From positions 1-39,970 of the forward strand of contig JAKSMX010000028.1 in NCBI GenBank assembly GCA_024400305.1: a stretch of DNA of 39,970 nucleotides. The letters are read 5' to 3'. The DNA is from Bacteroidales bacterium. Lineage in GTDB: Bacteria; Bacteroidota; Bacteroidia; Bacteroidales; F082. A program made the position numbers and the translations under genes. Below the pieces are notes generated by a model. It had not been told where the DNA came from, did not search any database, and saw nothing but the letters and a program-made list of their open reading frames with translations. Shown here one piece after another: positions 22,726 to 30,353 of this stretch; the stretch's first letter is position 1; the number at the start of each line of letters is the position of its first letter.

Positions 22726-23919
22726 TTAATTGCCGCCTCCGACGTGCTGGTGGTTATAGGTCGTGGCACTGTACGTCGCATCGCCCCAAAGGTTAGCTTC
22801 GGCTGTTCTGCTGAACTTCTTATAGGCTATGTGGGTGTACTCCTGATTGCCTGAGAACGAAACACCTGTACCGACAGGAAGTGTCAGGTTTACATTCCAC
22901 GTGTATGTCTTATTATGGCTGACCAAACCGAAATCACGTGCAATCAACTCCATCAACAAAGCCTGCAGTTGGTACTGCGTTGGCAGATACAAATCAACAC
23001 CTGTCTTGTAGCCGAATTCTGTGAAAGGCACTGTGATAGCCTCTGAACCGTATGTGTTATCCACATCGCTCGGGTCAAATGACAACGGAGTATTGCGCTG
23101 TGTTAAAGTAATGGTCGGGATGCAGAAAGCAGCGTAAATAGCACCAGTAATGGCACCTGTGATAGTCAACAGATTGGATTCATGAATCATCTGGCTTTCA
23201 GGCACATTACTCCATTGACCATTGTTAAAGCATTTAATAGTGGTATGGTTCTGTGTCTCGGTGTTGAAATTGAAGAACAAAGTGTACGGGATGCCAGCTT
23301 TGTCTTTTTTCCCATCAACAGATGAAACACTTGAGGCAAAGAACATTTTTTCTTTTTCAAAAGTTCCGCTGGTAGGATCAGGAGTTTCCTCTTCAGCCCC
23401 GAAATCTTCCGTATAGTAGAAAGTTTCAAGTTGCAAATCATCACCTTCATAACCCTCAATGTGCGCTCCAACCAAGCACTCGGCGTTCTCGTTTTCATCA
23501 ATATACTCGGTATTCTGATCTCCATCACCGTTAGTTAATGTAGTGACGGTTGTGGTATGAAAACGGAAATTCTGATTCTTAATCATACCGCCTTTTTGCT
23601 TGATAATAGTGACAGTCTTTGAAAGGTCTTTCTTGCCTTCATACGAAGCTGTCAGTGTGTAAGTCTTCGATGATTCCGGCTCTGGAACTGACATGAAATA
23701 ATCACCCCCATTGTCAGTTTTTACTGACAGACCTTCAGGCGTTGTAATCACTGCGTTAGCTAACGCATTACCTTGGTAATCTGTTACATTACCTGTGATG
23801 GCATACTCTGCACCTTCCACTACAGGTGGGGTGACATCTGAATACTCCTTGTCGTGCTTGGAACATGCACCCAAACATAACACCATGGCTAAAAGCCATA
23901 CAATTTTTAATTTGTTCAT
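22726..23919 (-). CDS. lipoprotein with carboxypeptidase-regulatory-like domain
   Basis: The 397-residue protein has a lipoprotein signal (MNKLKIVWLLAMVLCLGACS; lipobox LGAC, acylated Cys19). Residues 38-115 form a carboxypeptidase-D-like beta sandwich (YAITGNVTDYQGNALANAVI, GDYFMSVPEPESSKTYTLTA). The rest is unassigned, with a C-terminus SATTYNHQHVGGGN. That ending resembles Bacteroidota surface lipoproteins of the DUF3869 kind, which end in His/Gly-rich tails; this is a tentative match. It lies upstream of the OmpA gene in the same operon and probably faces the periplasm or cell surface. Confidence 0.65.
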   Translation of the reverse strand: MNKLKIVWLLAMVLCLGACSKHDKEYSDVTPPVVEGAEYAITGNVTDYQGNALANAVITTPEGLSVKTDNGGDYFMSVPEPESSKTYTLTASYEGKKDLSKTVTIIKQKGGMIKNQNFRFHTTTVTTLTNGDGDQNTEYIDENENAECLVGAHIEGYEGDDLQLETFYYTEDFGAEEETPDPTSGTFEKEKMFFASSVSSVDGKKDKAGIPYTLFFNFNTETQNHTTIKCFNNGQWSNVPESQMIHESNLLTITGAITGAIYAAFCIPTITLTQRNTPLSFDPSDVDNTYGSEAITVPFTEFGYKTGVDLYLPTQYQLQALLMELIARDFGLVSHNKTYTWNVNLTLPVGTGVSFSGNQEYTHIAYKKFSRTAEANLWGDATYSATTYNHQHVGGGN

Positions 23920-23982
23920 AGTACTATTTTTTAAGTTTTGTTTAAATTTATTAAGTTTGAAAAATCAATTTTTTTAAGCTTG

Positions 23983-23990
23983 CAAAAATA
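23983..23990 (-). promoter_or_regulatory. promoter of the lipoprotein/OmpA operon
   Basis: TATTTTTG on the minus strand followed by CAAGC, with a leader of about 60 bases. Confidence 0.6.
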
Positions 23991-24030
23991 CACATTTTTT
24001 TAATACACAAGAAAATTAATGTGATTTTTT

Positions 24031-24714
24031 TTACAAGTCATTCAACTCAAGGCAAAGACCCACAGAAACTCGGTCCCAGTCCTGCAGAATAAGCTGCACC
24101 CTGAAGATCTTGTATTTGGCATCTAAGCCAATGTTGAACTCGCATCCGTCATATTCTATTGTGGCTCTCAGGTCACGGTAAAACCGCGGGCGGAACGTCA
24201 GGCCGCCGACAAGTCCGTTCCACTTTTCGGCGGAGGCTTCTTTGAAGTAATGCCTGTAGGCGATGTTCACCCCCCATTCCCCGCCAAACACGTCAAAGTG
24301 CTTGGTCGCGGCCGCGTAGAAGTTCTTGTTGAGCGAGGTTCCCCAGATGTCGAAGCCGCCGACCACAAGCGCGGGCCGCCACTTGCCTTCTTTCAGGGGT
24401 TTCAGCTTTACCGACAACGACCTGTCGGGCAGGTATGTGCCTTCATTGTTCCACATCAAGACCATATACGACGCTTCCACCCATTTGTAAGGGGTGAGGG
24501 AGATATAAAACGCTGTCGGACAATCTTTTGAATAACCGTTCGGGACGAAATCCGTATTCAGGTAATGTGCGCCGATGCGCATGCTGCCGTCCTGACTCAA
24601 CTCCGCCGAAGGAACCTGAAGCAAGCCTTCGACACCTGTATATACCTGAGCCTTTCCCAAAACCGGGAGCAGTATGAAGGCAAGAATCGCCATGTATTTT
24701 TCAAGTCTGTTCAT
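24031..24714 (-). CDS. YjbH-like outer-membrane protein, N-terminal-type half
   Basis: The ATG at 24714 is chosen because it overlaps the stop of the upstream gene (ATGA). The 227-residue product has a signal peptide (MNRLEKYMAILAFILLPVLGKAQ). Its mature start, VYTGVEGLLQVPSAELSQDG and SMRIGAHYLN, resembles the YjbH family of exopolysaccharide-linked barrel proteins (G..GL...P.A......G...... H). Alternating beta strands fill the rest. In other bacteria YjbH is about 700 residues with two barrels. Here the two halves appear as separate, translationally coupled genes. Probably an outer-membrane protein tied to polysaccharide export or surface layers; the match is moderate. Confidence 0.6.
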   Translation of the reverse strand: MNRLEKYMAILAFILLPVLGKAQVYTGVEGLLQVPSAELSQDGSMRIGAHYLNTDFVPNGYSKDCPTAFYISLTPYKWVEASYMVLMWNNEGTYLPDRSLSVKLKPLKEGKWRPALVVGGFDIWGTSLNKNFYAAATKHFDVFGGEWGVNIAYRHYFKEASAEKWNGLVGGLTFRPRFYRDLRATIEYDGCEFNIGLDAKYKIFRVQLILQDWDRVSVGLCLELNDL

Positions 24715-25625
24715 CGTGTAATCCCCCATTTTGCTTTGGTGAAATTGCCGGTTCTTTCGTTTTCCTCCGGGTCGGTGACGTACATCTTGAGGGCGTTCGC
24801 CTCGGCCATGTAGTCGTAAGTCATCCTGAAGTTAGATGCCGGACGTACCCTTAATGTCTTTTCGTGCTGCCGGTCGCCCTGGAACGGGAGTCTTACCACG
24901 ATGCAAGCTCCGCCGGCAATGCGCTGTTCCTCGTATGTCCCGTCCATTTTGTAAACCTCTCCGTAGCGGTTTCCGCCGTGGATGAATGCGCTCACCGAAA
25001 TATGTTTGAAGTGCTTCAGCCATGCGATCCTGCCGCCGTAGTCTCCCAGATTGAACCTGCCTCCGCTGATTCTGAATTCAGTATCACTGCCTTTCAGATA
25101 AAAGCGAGCCGTGAACAAACCCGTCAGACGGTCCATATAGCTGAATTCCACGTTGGAAGTTGTCAGAACGTAGTATCCGGTGAAGCCCAACTGTCCTTCC
25201 ATCGCGAACCATGATGTGACTGGCCAGAGCCATTTTGCATCAACGCCGAAACGCTCCCCGCCGAACAGTCCGCCGCTCAGCTTCAGGTAATGACTCCCCG
25301 CCTGGAACTCCTTCGACACCACGGCCGCATTCAGGCGTGCGCTTTTGTAATAGCCTCCGAAATCGTTCACCACAGGGATGAAAGCCTGCGCCGTGACCTG
25401 CCAGCAATCACCAAAACGCCATTTCACACCCGGCGTAACGTTTATAAGCAGTTCGTACATCTTGTCGTTCAGCCATATTGAACGGTATTTCAGATCGACA
25501 CCGGCAAAGATGTCAACCTTTGATTTCTGCGCAACAAGTGTCTTCGGCATCTGCAATGCAATTGGCAGAAGCACCAAAAGCACTAATGCCTTTACAGTTA
25601 TTGTTTTACGGCTGTTTTTTTTCAT
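24711..25625 (-). CDS. outer-membrane beta-barrel protein, YjbH C-terminal-like
   Basis: This 304-residue protein has a signal peptide (MKKNSRKTITVKALVLLVLL...AQ) followed by regular amphipathic strands: DIFAGVDLKYRSIWLNDKMY, YLKLSGGLFGGERFGVDAKW, ISGGRFNLGDYGGRIAWLKH. The phrase GGRFxxGDYGGR is the kind of barrel turn seen in the C-terminal part of YjbH proteins. It is the first gene of a two-gene operon, ATGA-coupled to the second YjbH-like gene, and its promoter is at 25685-25692. The chain ends in a soluble tail (ASNFRMTYDYMAEANALKMY...) and not in a terminal barrel strand, which is unusual for an outer-membrane barrel. Confidence 0.6.
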   Translation of the reverse strand: MKKNSRKTITVKALVLLVLLPIALQMPKTLVAQKSKVDIFAGVDLKYRSIWLNDKMYELLINVTPGVKWRFGDCWQVTAQAFIPVVNDFGGYYKSARLNAAVVSKEFQAGSHYLKLSGGLFGGERFGVDAKWLWPVTSWFAMEGQLGFTGYYVLTTSNVEFSYMDRLTGLFTARFYLKGSDTEFRISGGRFNLGDYGGRIAWLKHFKHISVSAFIHGGNRYGEVYKMDGTYEEQRIAGGACIVVRLPFQGDRQHEKTLRVRPASNFRMTYDYMAEANALKMYVTDPEENERTGNFTKAKWGITR

Positions 25626-25684
25626 TATTCACATTTATTTCACTTCCCATTAATATTAATAGGTGTGTAAATCAAAACACGGTG

Positions 25685-25692
25685 CAAAATTA
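25685..25692 (-). promoter_or_regulatory. promoter of the YjbH-like pair
   Basis: TAATTTTG on the minus strand followed by CACCG, about 60 bases before the start at 25625. Confidence 0.5.
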
Positions 25693-25760
25693 CTCTTTTT
25701 TCCCAAAATACATGAAAAAATTTTGAAATTGAATAAATTTTTTTCATTTCCAATATTTCA

Positions 25761-25788
25761 TTTGACATCATAAAATTTATTATTTTTG
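25761..25788 (+). promoter_or_regulatory. promoter of the T9SS cargo gene (-33 TTTG, -7 TATTTTTG)
   Basis: TTTG at 25761-25764 and TATTTTTG at 25781-25788 give a near-ideal Bacteroidota promoter. The start codon is at 25834. Confidence 0.65.
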
Positions 25789-25833
25789 CAACTTGAATTG
25801 TAATACACATATATTAATCAATTTACTAACAAA

Positions 25834-26958
25834 ATGTTTACTAAAATGAGAAAAAATCTATTATTTTTGGCTTTGCTCATAATTGGTATGGTGAGTACAG
25901 TAAAAGCTCAAACTCCAATCACAAGCTTTTTCGAGGGTTTTGAAGACGGCACCCTCGGCATCATGACCACCATTGACGCGGATGGTGACGGCCGCAACTG
26001 GATGAACTCATCGACCCTTCAGGCACAGGGAGACGGACACAACGAAAGTCTGCGCTACGCCTATTCGGAAAGCTGGGGTTCCTTGCGCCCGCCGCTCAAT
26101 CCTGACAATTACATCGTCACGCCTCAGATCGCCGTCACGGAGACGTCAATGTTCAATTTCTTCGTCTGCTCCGACTGGTACGCATACGTCGGCGAACATT
26201 ACGGCGTGGCCATTTCCACAGCGGGCAACACCGACCCCGACGATTTCGTCACTATTGGGGAATGGACACTCACAGAAAAAGGCACACGCGACGACGACCA
26301 GGGCCCGTGGCGCGAACACAACATCGACCTCAGCCCTTACGCCGGGCAGAACATCTACATCGCAATCCGCCATTTCGACTGCTCAAACATCTACCGCATC
26401 GACATCGATGACGTTTCCGTCACTACAGAAGAAGGCGGTTGCGACGCCCCGGCCAACTTCAATGGCATTTTAAATGGATCGAGCATCTCGCTCAGCTGGG
26501 ATGCCGCCGAAGACGCCGTAAGTTACAATGTCTATCACAGCGACACCGGCGACGACTACGAATTGATCGCCAATGTCACTGAAAACAATTATGAAGAGGA
26601 TGCCACTGAAAACAGCACCTATTATTATCAGGTGACAGCCGTCTATGCCGATGGCTGCGAATCGGCTCCGGCCATGACCGCCGAAGGCGAAGACTTCATC
26701 ATGTTTGAAGTCGGCGACCTCGCCGTCACCGAAAACGGTATCGGCGCAAGCCTCTACCCTAACCCATCAAACGGCGCTTTCAACATCAACTGCCAAGGCA
26801 TAACCAGAATTACGGTCTATGGAATGCGCGGCGAGACAATAACCGACGTCAACATCAACGCTGACAGCCACGTCATCACCGGCCTGAACACAGGCGTTTA
26901 TTTCATCAAAATAGAAACCGCAAAAGGCAGCATGACGCAAAAAATCGTGAAATTTTAA
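25834..26958 (+). CDS. secreted adhesin-type protein with Por secretion tail
   Basis: The 374-residue protein has a signal peptide (start at 25834 or at the ATG of MRKNLLFLALLIIGMVSTVK, 25846). A cleaved-adhesin/choice-of-anchor-J jelly-roll domain spans about 28-197 (FFEGFEDGTLG, NYIVTPQIAV, YIAIRHFDCSNIYRIDIDDV). A fibronectin type III domain follows at about 200-285, and a type IX secretion C-terminal domain at about 300-374 (SLYPNPSNGAFNINCQG, GVYFIKIETAKGSMTQKIVK). The tail directs export through the Por (type IX) system and attachment to the surface. The gene stands alone between a strong promoter and a strong terminator. The exact target of the adhesin domain cannot be read from sequence. 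Confidence 0.88.
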   Translation: MFTKMRKNLLFLALLIIGMVSTVKAQTPITSFFEGFEDGTLGIMTTIDADGDGRNWMNSSTLQAQGDGHNESLRYAYSESWGSLRPPLNPDNYIVTPQIAVTETSMFNFFVCSDWYAYVGEHYGVAISTAGNTDPDDFVTIGEWTLTEKGTRDDDQGPWREHNIDLSPYAGQNIYIAIRHFDCSNIYRIDIDDVSVTTEEGGCDAPANFNGILNGSSISLSWDAAEDAVSYNVYHSDTGDDYELIANVTENNYEEDATENSTYYYQVTAVYADGCESAPAMTAEGEDFIMFEVGDLAVTENGIGASLYPNPSNGAFNINCQGITRITVYGMRGETITDVNINADSHVITGLNTGVYFIKIETAKGSMTQKIVKF

Positions 26959-26981
26959 TGTCCAGGTTTCAACGATAACCG

Positions 26982-27015
26982 AAAATCACCGCCAGCCAGC
27001 TGACGGTGATTTTTA
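26982..27015 (+). terminator. intrinsic terminator of the T9SS cargo gene
   Basis: AAAATCACCG (26982-26991) pairs with CGGTGATTTT (27004-27013), with an additional inner CAGC/GCTG pairing and a T run. It lies 23 bases after the stop. Confidence 0.85.
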
Positions 27016-27043
27016 ATCTTACAGAAACTTCACCCGCAAAATG

Positions 27044-27090
27044 GTAAACTATTTTACTAATTTTTTCAAAAAAATAGTAAACGTATTTAC
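27044..27090. promoter_or_regulatory. paired GTAAAN4TTTAC dyads, probable operators
   Basis: GTAAACTATTTTAC (27044-27057) and GTAAACGTATTTAC (27077-27090) both have perfect 5-bp arms, GTAAA and TTTAC, around 4 bases, and lie 33 bp apart, about three helix turns. The second overlaps the -33 region of the porin promoter (-7 box at 27099). The 5-4-5 geometry is that of Crp/Fnr-family sites. Confidence 0.6.
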
Positions 27091-27098
27091 TTTTTATG

Positions 27099-27106
27099 TA
27101 TTTTTG
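27099..27106 (+). promoter_or_regulatory. promoter of the OprP-like porin
   Basis: TATTTTTG followed by CAGCG, 41 bases before the ATG at 27148. Confidence 0.65.
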
Positions 27107-27147
27107 CAGCGTTTTTCAAAAGCAAAAAAAGGTAAATTTATAACATT

Positions 27148-28272
27148 ATGAAAGCAAAAAAAATTTTAGTTGCAGCATTGCTGTTGTTATCGACTTCATT
27201 CACAGCAGTTTATGCACAGAAACCCGAAACGAGGGTTGAAAAGAGGAAATCATTGATCGGCGATTATCTTTCAATCGGCGGCCGTATTGACGCACAGTAC
27301 ACCTATGATTATTTCAAGGACAACATGGATGCCGAAGAGATTTCCAACACATTCAACGTCAGGCGCGCGCGTCTCGACATGAAAGGAAACATCAGCAAGC
27401 ACTTGGAATTCCGTGTCCAGGCCGAGTTTGCGAGTTCGCCGAAACTCCTTGACGCCTACGTCGCCGTGAAAATCAATCCGTGGCTCAACTTCAAAATCGG
27501 CCAGCAGAAACTCCCGTTCACGATTGAGAACCCTTATTCACTCAATGACCTGGAAGTCATCGAATACGCGCAGGTCGTGAACAAGCTTTCCGGTTTCAGC
27601 GACATCTCTGGCGTGAGCAGCTACGGTGGCGGCCGTGACGTCGGCCTCATCGCCTACGGAAGCTTCTTCAACCGCGAGGAAAACGGCAAGAGATACAACA
27701 TCCTCGGCTACACCATCGGTTTCTACAACGGCAACGGCATCAACAAGAAAGACAACAACCGTTTCAAAGATTTCGCGGCACGCCTCGACTTCCATCCATT
27801 CATGAAAGACCTCATGATCACAGGTGCGGCCTACGTCGGCGCATATTCTCTCATTGATGACACCTTGGACGGCGACAGACAGCGTTACACCATCGGCGCA
27901 CAGTATAAAAACGAAAAACTCACCGTCCGCTCGGAATACATCTACGGCATCACCGACCGGCTTGACATGATGCAACCAGACTGCACATCGGCACAGAAGA
28001 GCGACGGTATCTATGTCATGGCGACCTATTATTTCACCATGAAAGGCAAGAGAGAAGGCGCACAGGAGCAGAGAATCGCCCCGGTGCTCCGCTACGACTA
28101 CATGAACAACAACATCGACCTTGACGAACAACGCTCGACGTATTACATGGTCGGCGTGAACTATTACCCGATGAAACACCTTCGTCTGCAACTCGACTAC
28201 ACGCTTAAGACAGCCCAGGCCAACGACAACAACGGACACATGGTCGCGGCTTTGGTTTCGGTCAACTTTTAG
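27148..28272 (+). CDS. OprO/OprP-like outer-membrane porin
   Basis: The 374-residue protein has a signal peptide (MKAKKILVAALLLLSTSFTA...AQ) and a barrel of the phosphate-selective porin O/P type. Marks are YLSIGGRIDAQYTYDYF, TFNVRRARLDMKGNISKHLE, LDAYVAVKINPWLNFKIGQQ and KLPFTIENPY, and the terminal Phe of ALVSVNF. In this family the FNVRRARL...LEFRVQAEF block near the N-terminus is diagnostic. Specificity for phosphate is not certain, since Bacteroidota members vary. A pair of GTAAAN4TTTAC dyads in the promoter suggests repression or activation by a Crp/Fnr-type regulator. A terminator separates it from the sulfate-exporter-like gene. Confidence 0.85.
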   Translation: MKAKKILVAALLLLSTSFTAVYAQKPETRVEKRKSLIGDYLSIGGRIDAQYTYDYFKDNMDAEEISNTFNVRRARLDMKGNISKHLEFRVQAEFASSPKLLDAYVAVKINPWLNFKIGQQKLPFTIENPYSLNDLEVIEYAQVVNKLSGFSDISGVSSYGGGRDVGLIAYGSFFNREENGKRYNILGYTIGFYNGNGINKKDNNRFKDFAARLDFHPFMKDLMITGAAYVGAYSLIDDTLDGDRQRYTIGAQYKNEKLTVRSEYIYGITDRLDMMQPDCTSAQKSDGIYVMATYYFTMKGKREGAQEQRIAPVLRYDYMNNNIDLDEQRSTYYMVGVNYYPMKHLRLQLDYTLKTAQANDNNGHMVAALVSVNF

Positions 28273-28368
28273 TTGCACAAAAACCTGCGGTTCTTTGTTT
28301 ATTGAAAGCATTTGATTGGAAATCAATATTTTACAAACACCAAATTAAAATTATTAACACCATATTGT

Positions 28369-28409
28369 GACGAGATGATTTCCCGACACAAAATCATCTC
28401 GTCTTTTTT
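28369..28409 (+). terminator. strong intrinsic terminator in front of the YeiH-like gene
   Basis: GACGAGATGATTT (28369-28381) pairs perfectly with AAATCATCTCGTC (28391-28403) around nine bases and is followed by seven T. It lies 97 bases after the porin stop and only 16 bases before the ATG at 28426, with no clear promoter after it. It may act as an attenuator between porin and exporter. Confidence 0.85.
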
Positions 28410-28425
28410 AAACACCATAAAAATC

Positions 28426-29802
28426 ATGCAAAACACTAACAATGAAATTGTTACGGCAGGGGGTACTGCGCTCTCTGACCTTTGGAAAAAAGAAGACTGG
28501 CTTGCCTGCTGGATAGGTTTTATCATCATCGCAATCGGCTGTGTTTCAGTTCTTTGCGGCGGATTCGACTTCTCTGCATTGAAATTCTCGACATGGTATC
28601 TCTGGGAAGGGAAAGGCACTTTCGCCGAGTCGATGGGCGAGCAGCTCAACATCGGTTTCGTCTGGAAACTTCTCCGCACCTTTATCGTATTGGGCGTTCT
28701 TTTCACGCTTGGCGCGAAAATGATGGGCAAAAGCCTGAAAAAATACATCCCGGCATTCATCGGGCTGTTTGTCATAGCCTTGATAGTGAGATGGATAAGT
28801 GCGGAATTCACCTTGAACCGTTATCTCGAATGGGCTTTCTGGGCGTTGCTCATCGGCCTTATTATCTCCAACACCGTCGGCACGCCCGAATGGCTGAAAC
28901 CGGCTGTGATGACGGAGTTTTACATCAAGACGGGCTTGGTGATAATGGGCTTTTCGGTTCTGTTCTCCAACATCGCGAAGTTCGGACTTTACGGCCTCGG
29001 CATCGCCTGGATCGTGACACCGATAGTCATCATCTTCATGTGGTGGCTCGGCACGAAGGTGATGAAGATTGACAACAAGCCGTTGGTCATCACGTTGGCG
29101 AGTGCGACGAGTGTTTGCGGCACGAGTGCTGCCATCGCCACAGGCGCGGCGGCGAAGGCGAAGAAGAGCGACCTCTCGATGGCGGTTTCAATCTCAATCA
29201 TCTTCACGATATTGATGATGGTTTTTGAGCCGATGATAATCAAGGCGTGCGGCATGAACCAGCTCATGGGCGGCGCGTTGATTGGCGGCACCGTTGACAG
29301 CACCGGAGCCGTCGTCGTGGCCGGCACGGCACTCGGCGAAGAGGCGCAGAAAGCCGCCGTCCTCGTGAAGTCAATACAGAACATACTCATCGGTTTCATA
29401 GCGTTTTTCGTGGCCATATTCTTCGCAACGAAAGTCGATAAGAACCCTTCCGAGAAAATCGGCGCCAAGGAGATATGGTACCGTTTCCCGAAGTTCATCA
29501 TCGGTTTCTTCGTGGCTTCGCTGGTCGCTTCGTTCGTCATACAGCCGATGTTCAACACCGCCGACTTCAACGCCGTCGGCGCAATCAACAAGGTTCTCGA
29601 CCAATACAAGAACTGGGCCTTCGTGCTGGCGTTCACCAGCATCGGCCTTGACACAAATTTCAAGGAGATCGCCAGGCAGATGCACGGCGGCAAGGTGCTT
29701 TGGCTTTATGTCATAGGGCAGACTTTCAACATCGCCCTGACGCTGTTTGCCGTCTGGATCCTGCTTTCAGGCGTTGTTTTCCCGATTCCTGTACTCGATT
29801 AA
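28426..29802 (+). CDS. YeiH/UPF0324 family putative sulfate exporter
   Basis: The frame is open from 28312, but the 38 extra codons span a strong terminator hairpin, so the start is the ATG at 28426 (MQNTNNEIVTAGGTALSDLW). That gives 458 residues with about 11-12 membrane segments. Family motifs are present: GLVIMGFSVLFSNIAKFGLY, ITLASATSVCGTSAAIATGA, MGGALIGGTVDSTGAVVVAG and FTSIGLDTNF. E. coli YeiH is about 350 residues. The extra length is an N-terminal part with additional hydrophobic segments (about 25-45 and 75-95). Proposed substrates of the family are sulfate and related anions; this is not proven. A small membrane-protein gene follows after 6 bases and is probably co-transcribed. Confidence 0.88.
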   Translation: MQNTNNEIVTAGGTALSDLWKKEDWLACWIGFIIIAIGCVSVLCGGFDFSALKFSTWYLWEGKGTFAESMGEQLNIGFVWKLLRTFIVLGVLFTLGAKMMGKSLKKYIPAFIGLFVIALIVRWISAEFTLNRYLEWAFWALLIGLIISNTVGTPEWLKPAVMTEFYIKTGLVIMGFSVLFSNIAKFGLYGLGIAWIVTPIVIIFMWWLGTKVMKIDNKPLVITLASATSVCGTSAAIATGAAAKAKKSDLSMAVSISIIFTILMMVFEPMIIKACGMNQLMGGALIGGTVDSTGAVVVAGTALGEEAQKAAVLVKSIQNILIGFIAFFVAIFFATKVDKNPSEKIGAKEIWYRFPKFIIGFFVASLVASFVIQPMFNTADFNAVGAINKVLDQYKNWAFVLAFTSIGLDTNFKEIARQMHGGKVLWLYVIGQTFNIALTLFAVWILLSGVVFPIPVLD

Positions 29803-29808
29803 TTCATC

Positions 29809-30099
29809 ATGGACTCAAAGAAAAATCATAGATTTTTCAAGGTGGCGACCATCGTTTTGGTGGTTGCCACCGTTTTGGTTGCTGTTTACATAATGGTCAA
29901 CGGACTCGGTCTGGTTGACGGTCTCGACTTCGGGGCGGGAGCGTATTTCTACGCCGACATCCCTGATTATGAGAAAGTTGACGCTGACGGATGTTTTGTT
30001 TCAAGAGTTCCCCGATGGGTTCATTTCGTGTTGTTTTTCGTCTGGGGCGCATTGATGTTCTGGCTTTGGAACAAGGTTGAAAACAGGTCGGAAAAATAA
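29809..30099 (+). CDS. small two-helix membrane protein downstream of the exporter
   Basis: The 96-residue protein has two hydrophobic segments (about 11-30, KVATIVLVVATVLVAVYIMV, and 70-87, HFVLFFVWGALMFWLWNKV) around a loop with GAYFYADIPDYEKV. It begins 6 bases after the exporter stop codon, so it is probably in the same operon and may be an accessory subunit. I do not recognise the family, although similar small proteins do accompany YeiH-type genes in Bacteroidota as far as I recall. Confidence 0.65.
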   Translation: MDSKKNHRFFKVATIVLVVATVLVAVYIMVNGLGLVDGLDFGAGAYFYADIPDYEKVDADGCFVSRVPRWVHFVLFFVWGALMFWLWNKVENRSEK

Positions 30100-30134
30100 T
30101 TTTCAGAAATCGGCTGCATATCAAAAAAAAGTTG

Positions 30135-30142
30135 TATCTTTG
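30135..30142 (+). promoter_or_regulatory. promoter of tRNA-Cys
   Basis: TATCTTTG followed by CACCG, 14 bases before the mature tRNA start. Confidence 0.6.
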
Positions 30143-30156
30143 CACCGCAAATCGAA

Positions 30157-30227
30157 GGTATCATGGCCGAGTGGCTAGGCGAAGGTCTGCAAAACCTTTT
30201 ACGGCGGTTCGATTCCGTCTGGTACCT
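30157..30227 (+). tRNA. tRNA-Cys (GCA)
   Basis: A 71-base cloverleaf. The acceptor stem pairs GGTATCA with TGGTACC, the D stem GCC with GGC, and the anticodon stem AAGGT with ACCTT around the loop CTGCAAA, giving anticodon GCA at 30189-30191. The T arm is GGCGG-TTCGATT-CCGTC with one G-T pair. The discriminator base is U (30227), as required by cysteinyl-tRNA synthetase. CCA is not encoded. It has its own promoter and terminator. Confidence 0.95.
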
Positions 30228-30237
30228 CAAAAGCAAG

Positions 30238-30269
30238 AACGCTAATCAATTGAATGGTTAGCGTTTTTT
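30238..30269 (+). terminator. terminator of tRNA-Cys
   Basis: AACGCTAA (30238-30245) pairs with TTAGCGTT (30258-30265) and is followed by a T run, 10 bases after the tRNA. Confidence 0.85.
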
Positions 30270-30353
30270 ATTTGTTTTTATTATGCTGCCAAAAATTCAG
30301 ATCACAACCTGAATTTCCGGCAGCATTGTAATGAAAGGTCTCCGCATGAAATC

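Noticed and set aside
28312-28425. longer N-terminus for the YeiH-like exporter
   Set aside because: The extension would translate through a perfect intrinsic terminator and has no membrane or signal character.
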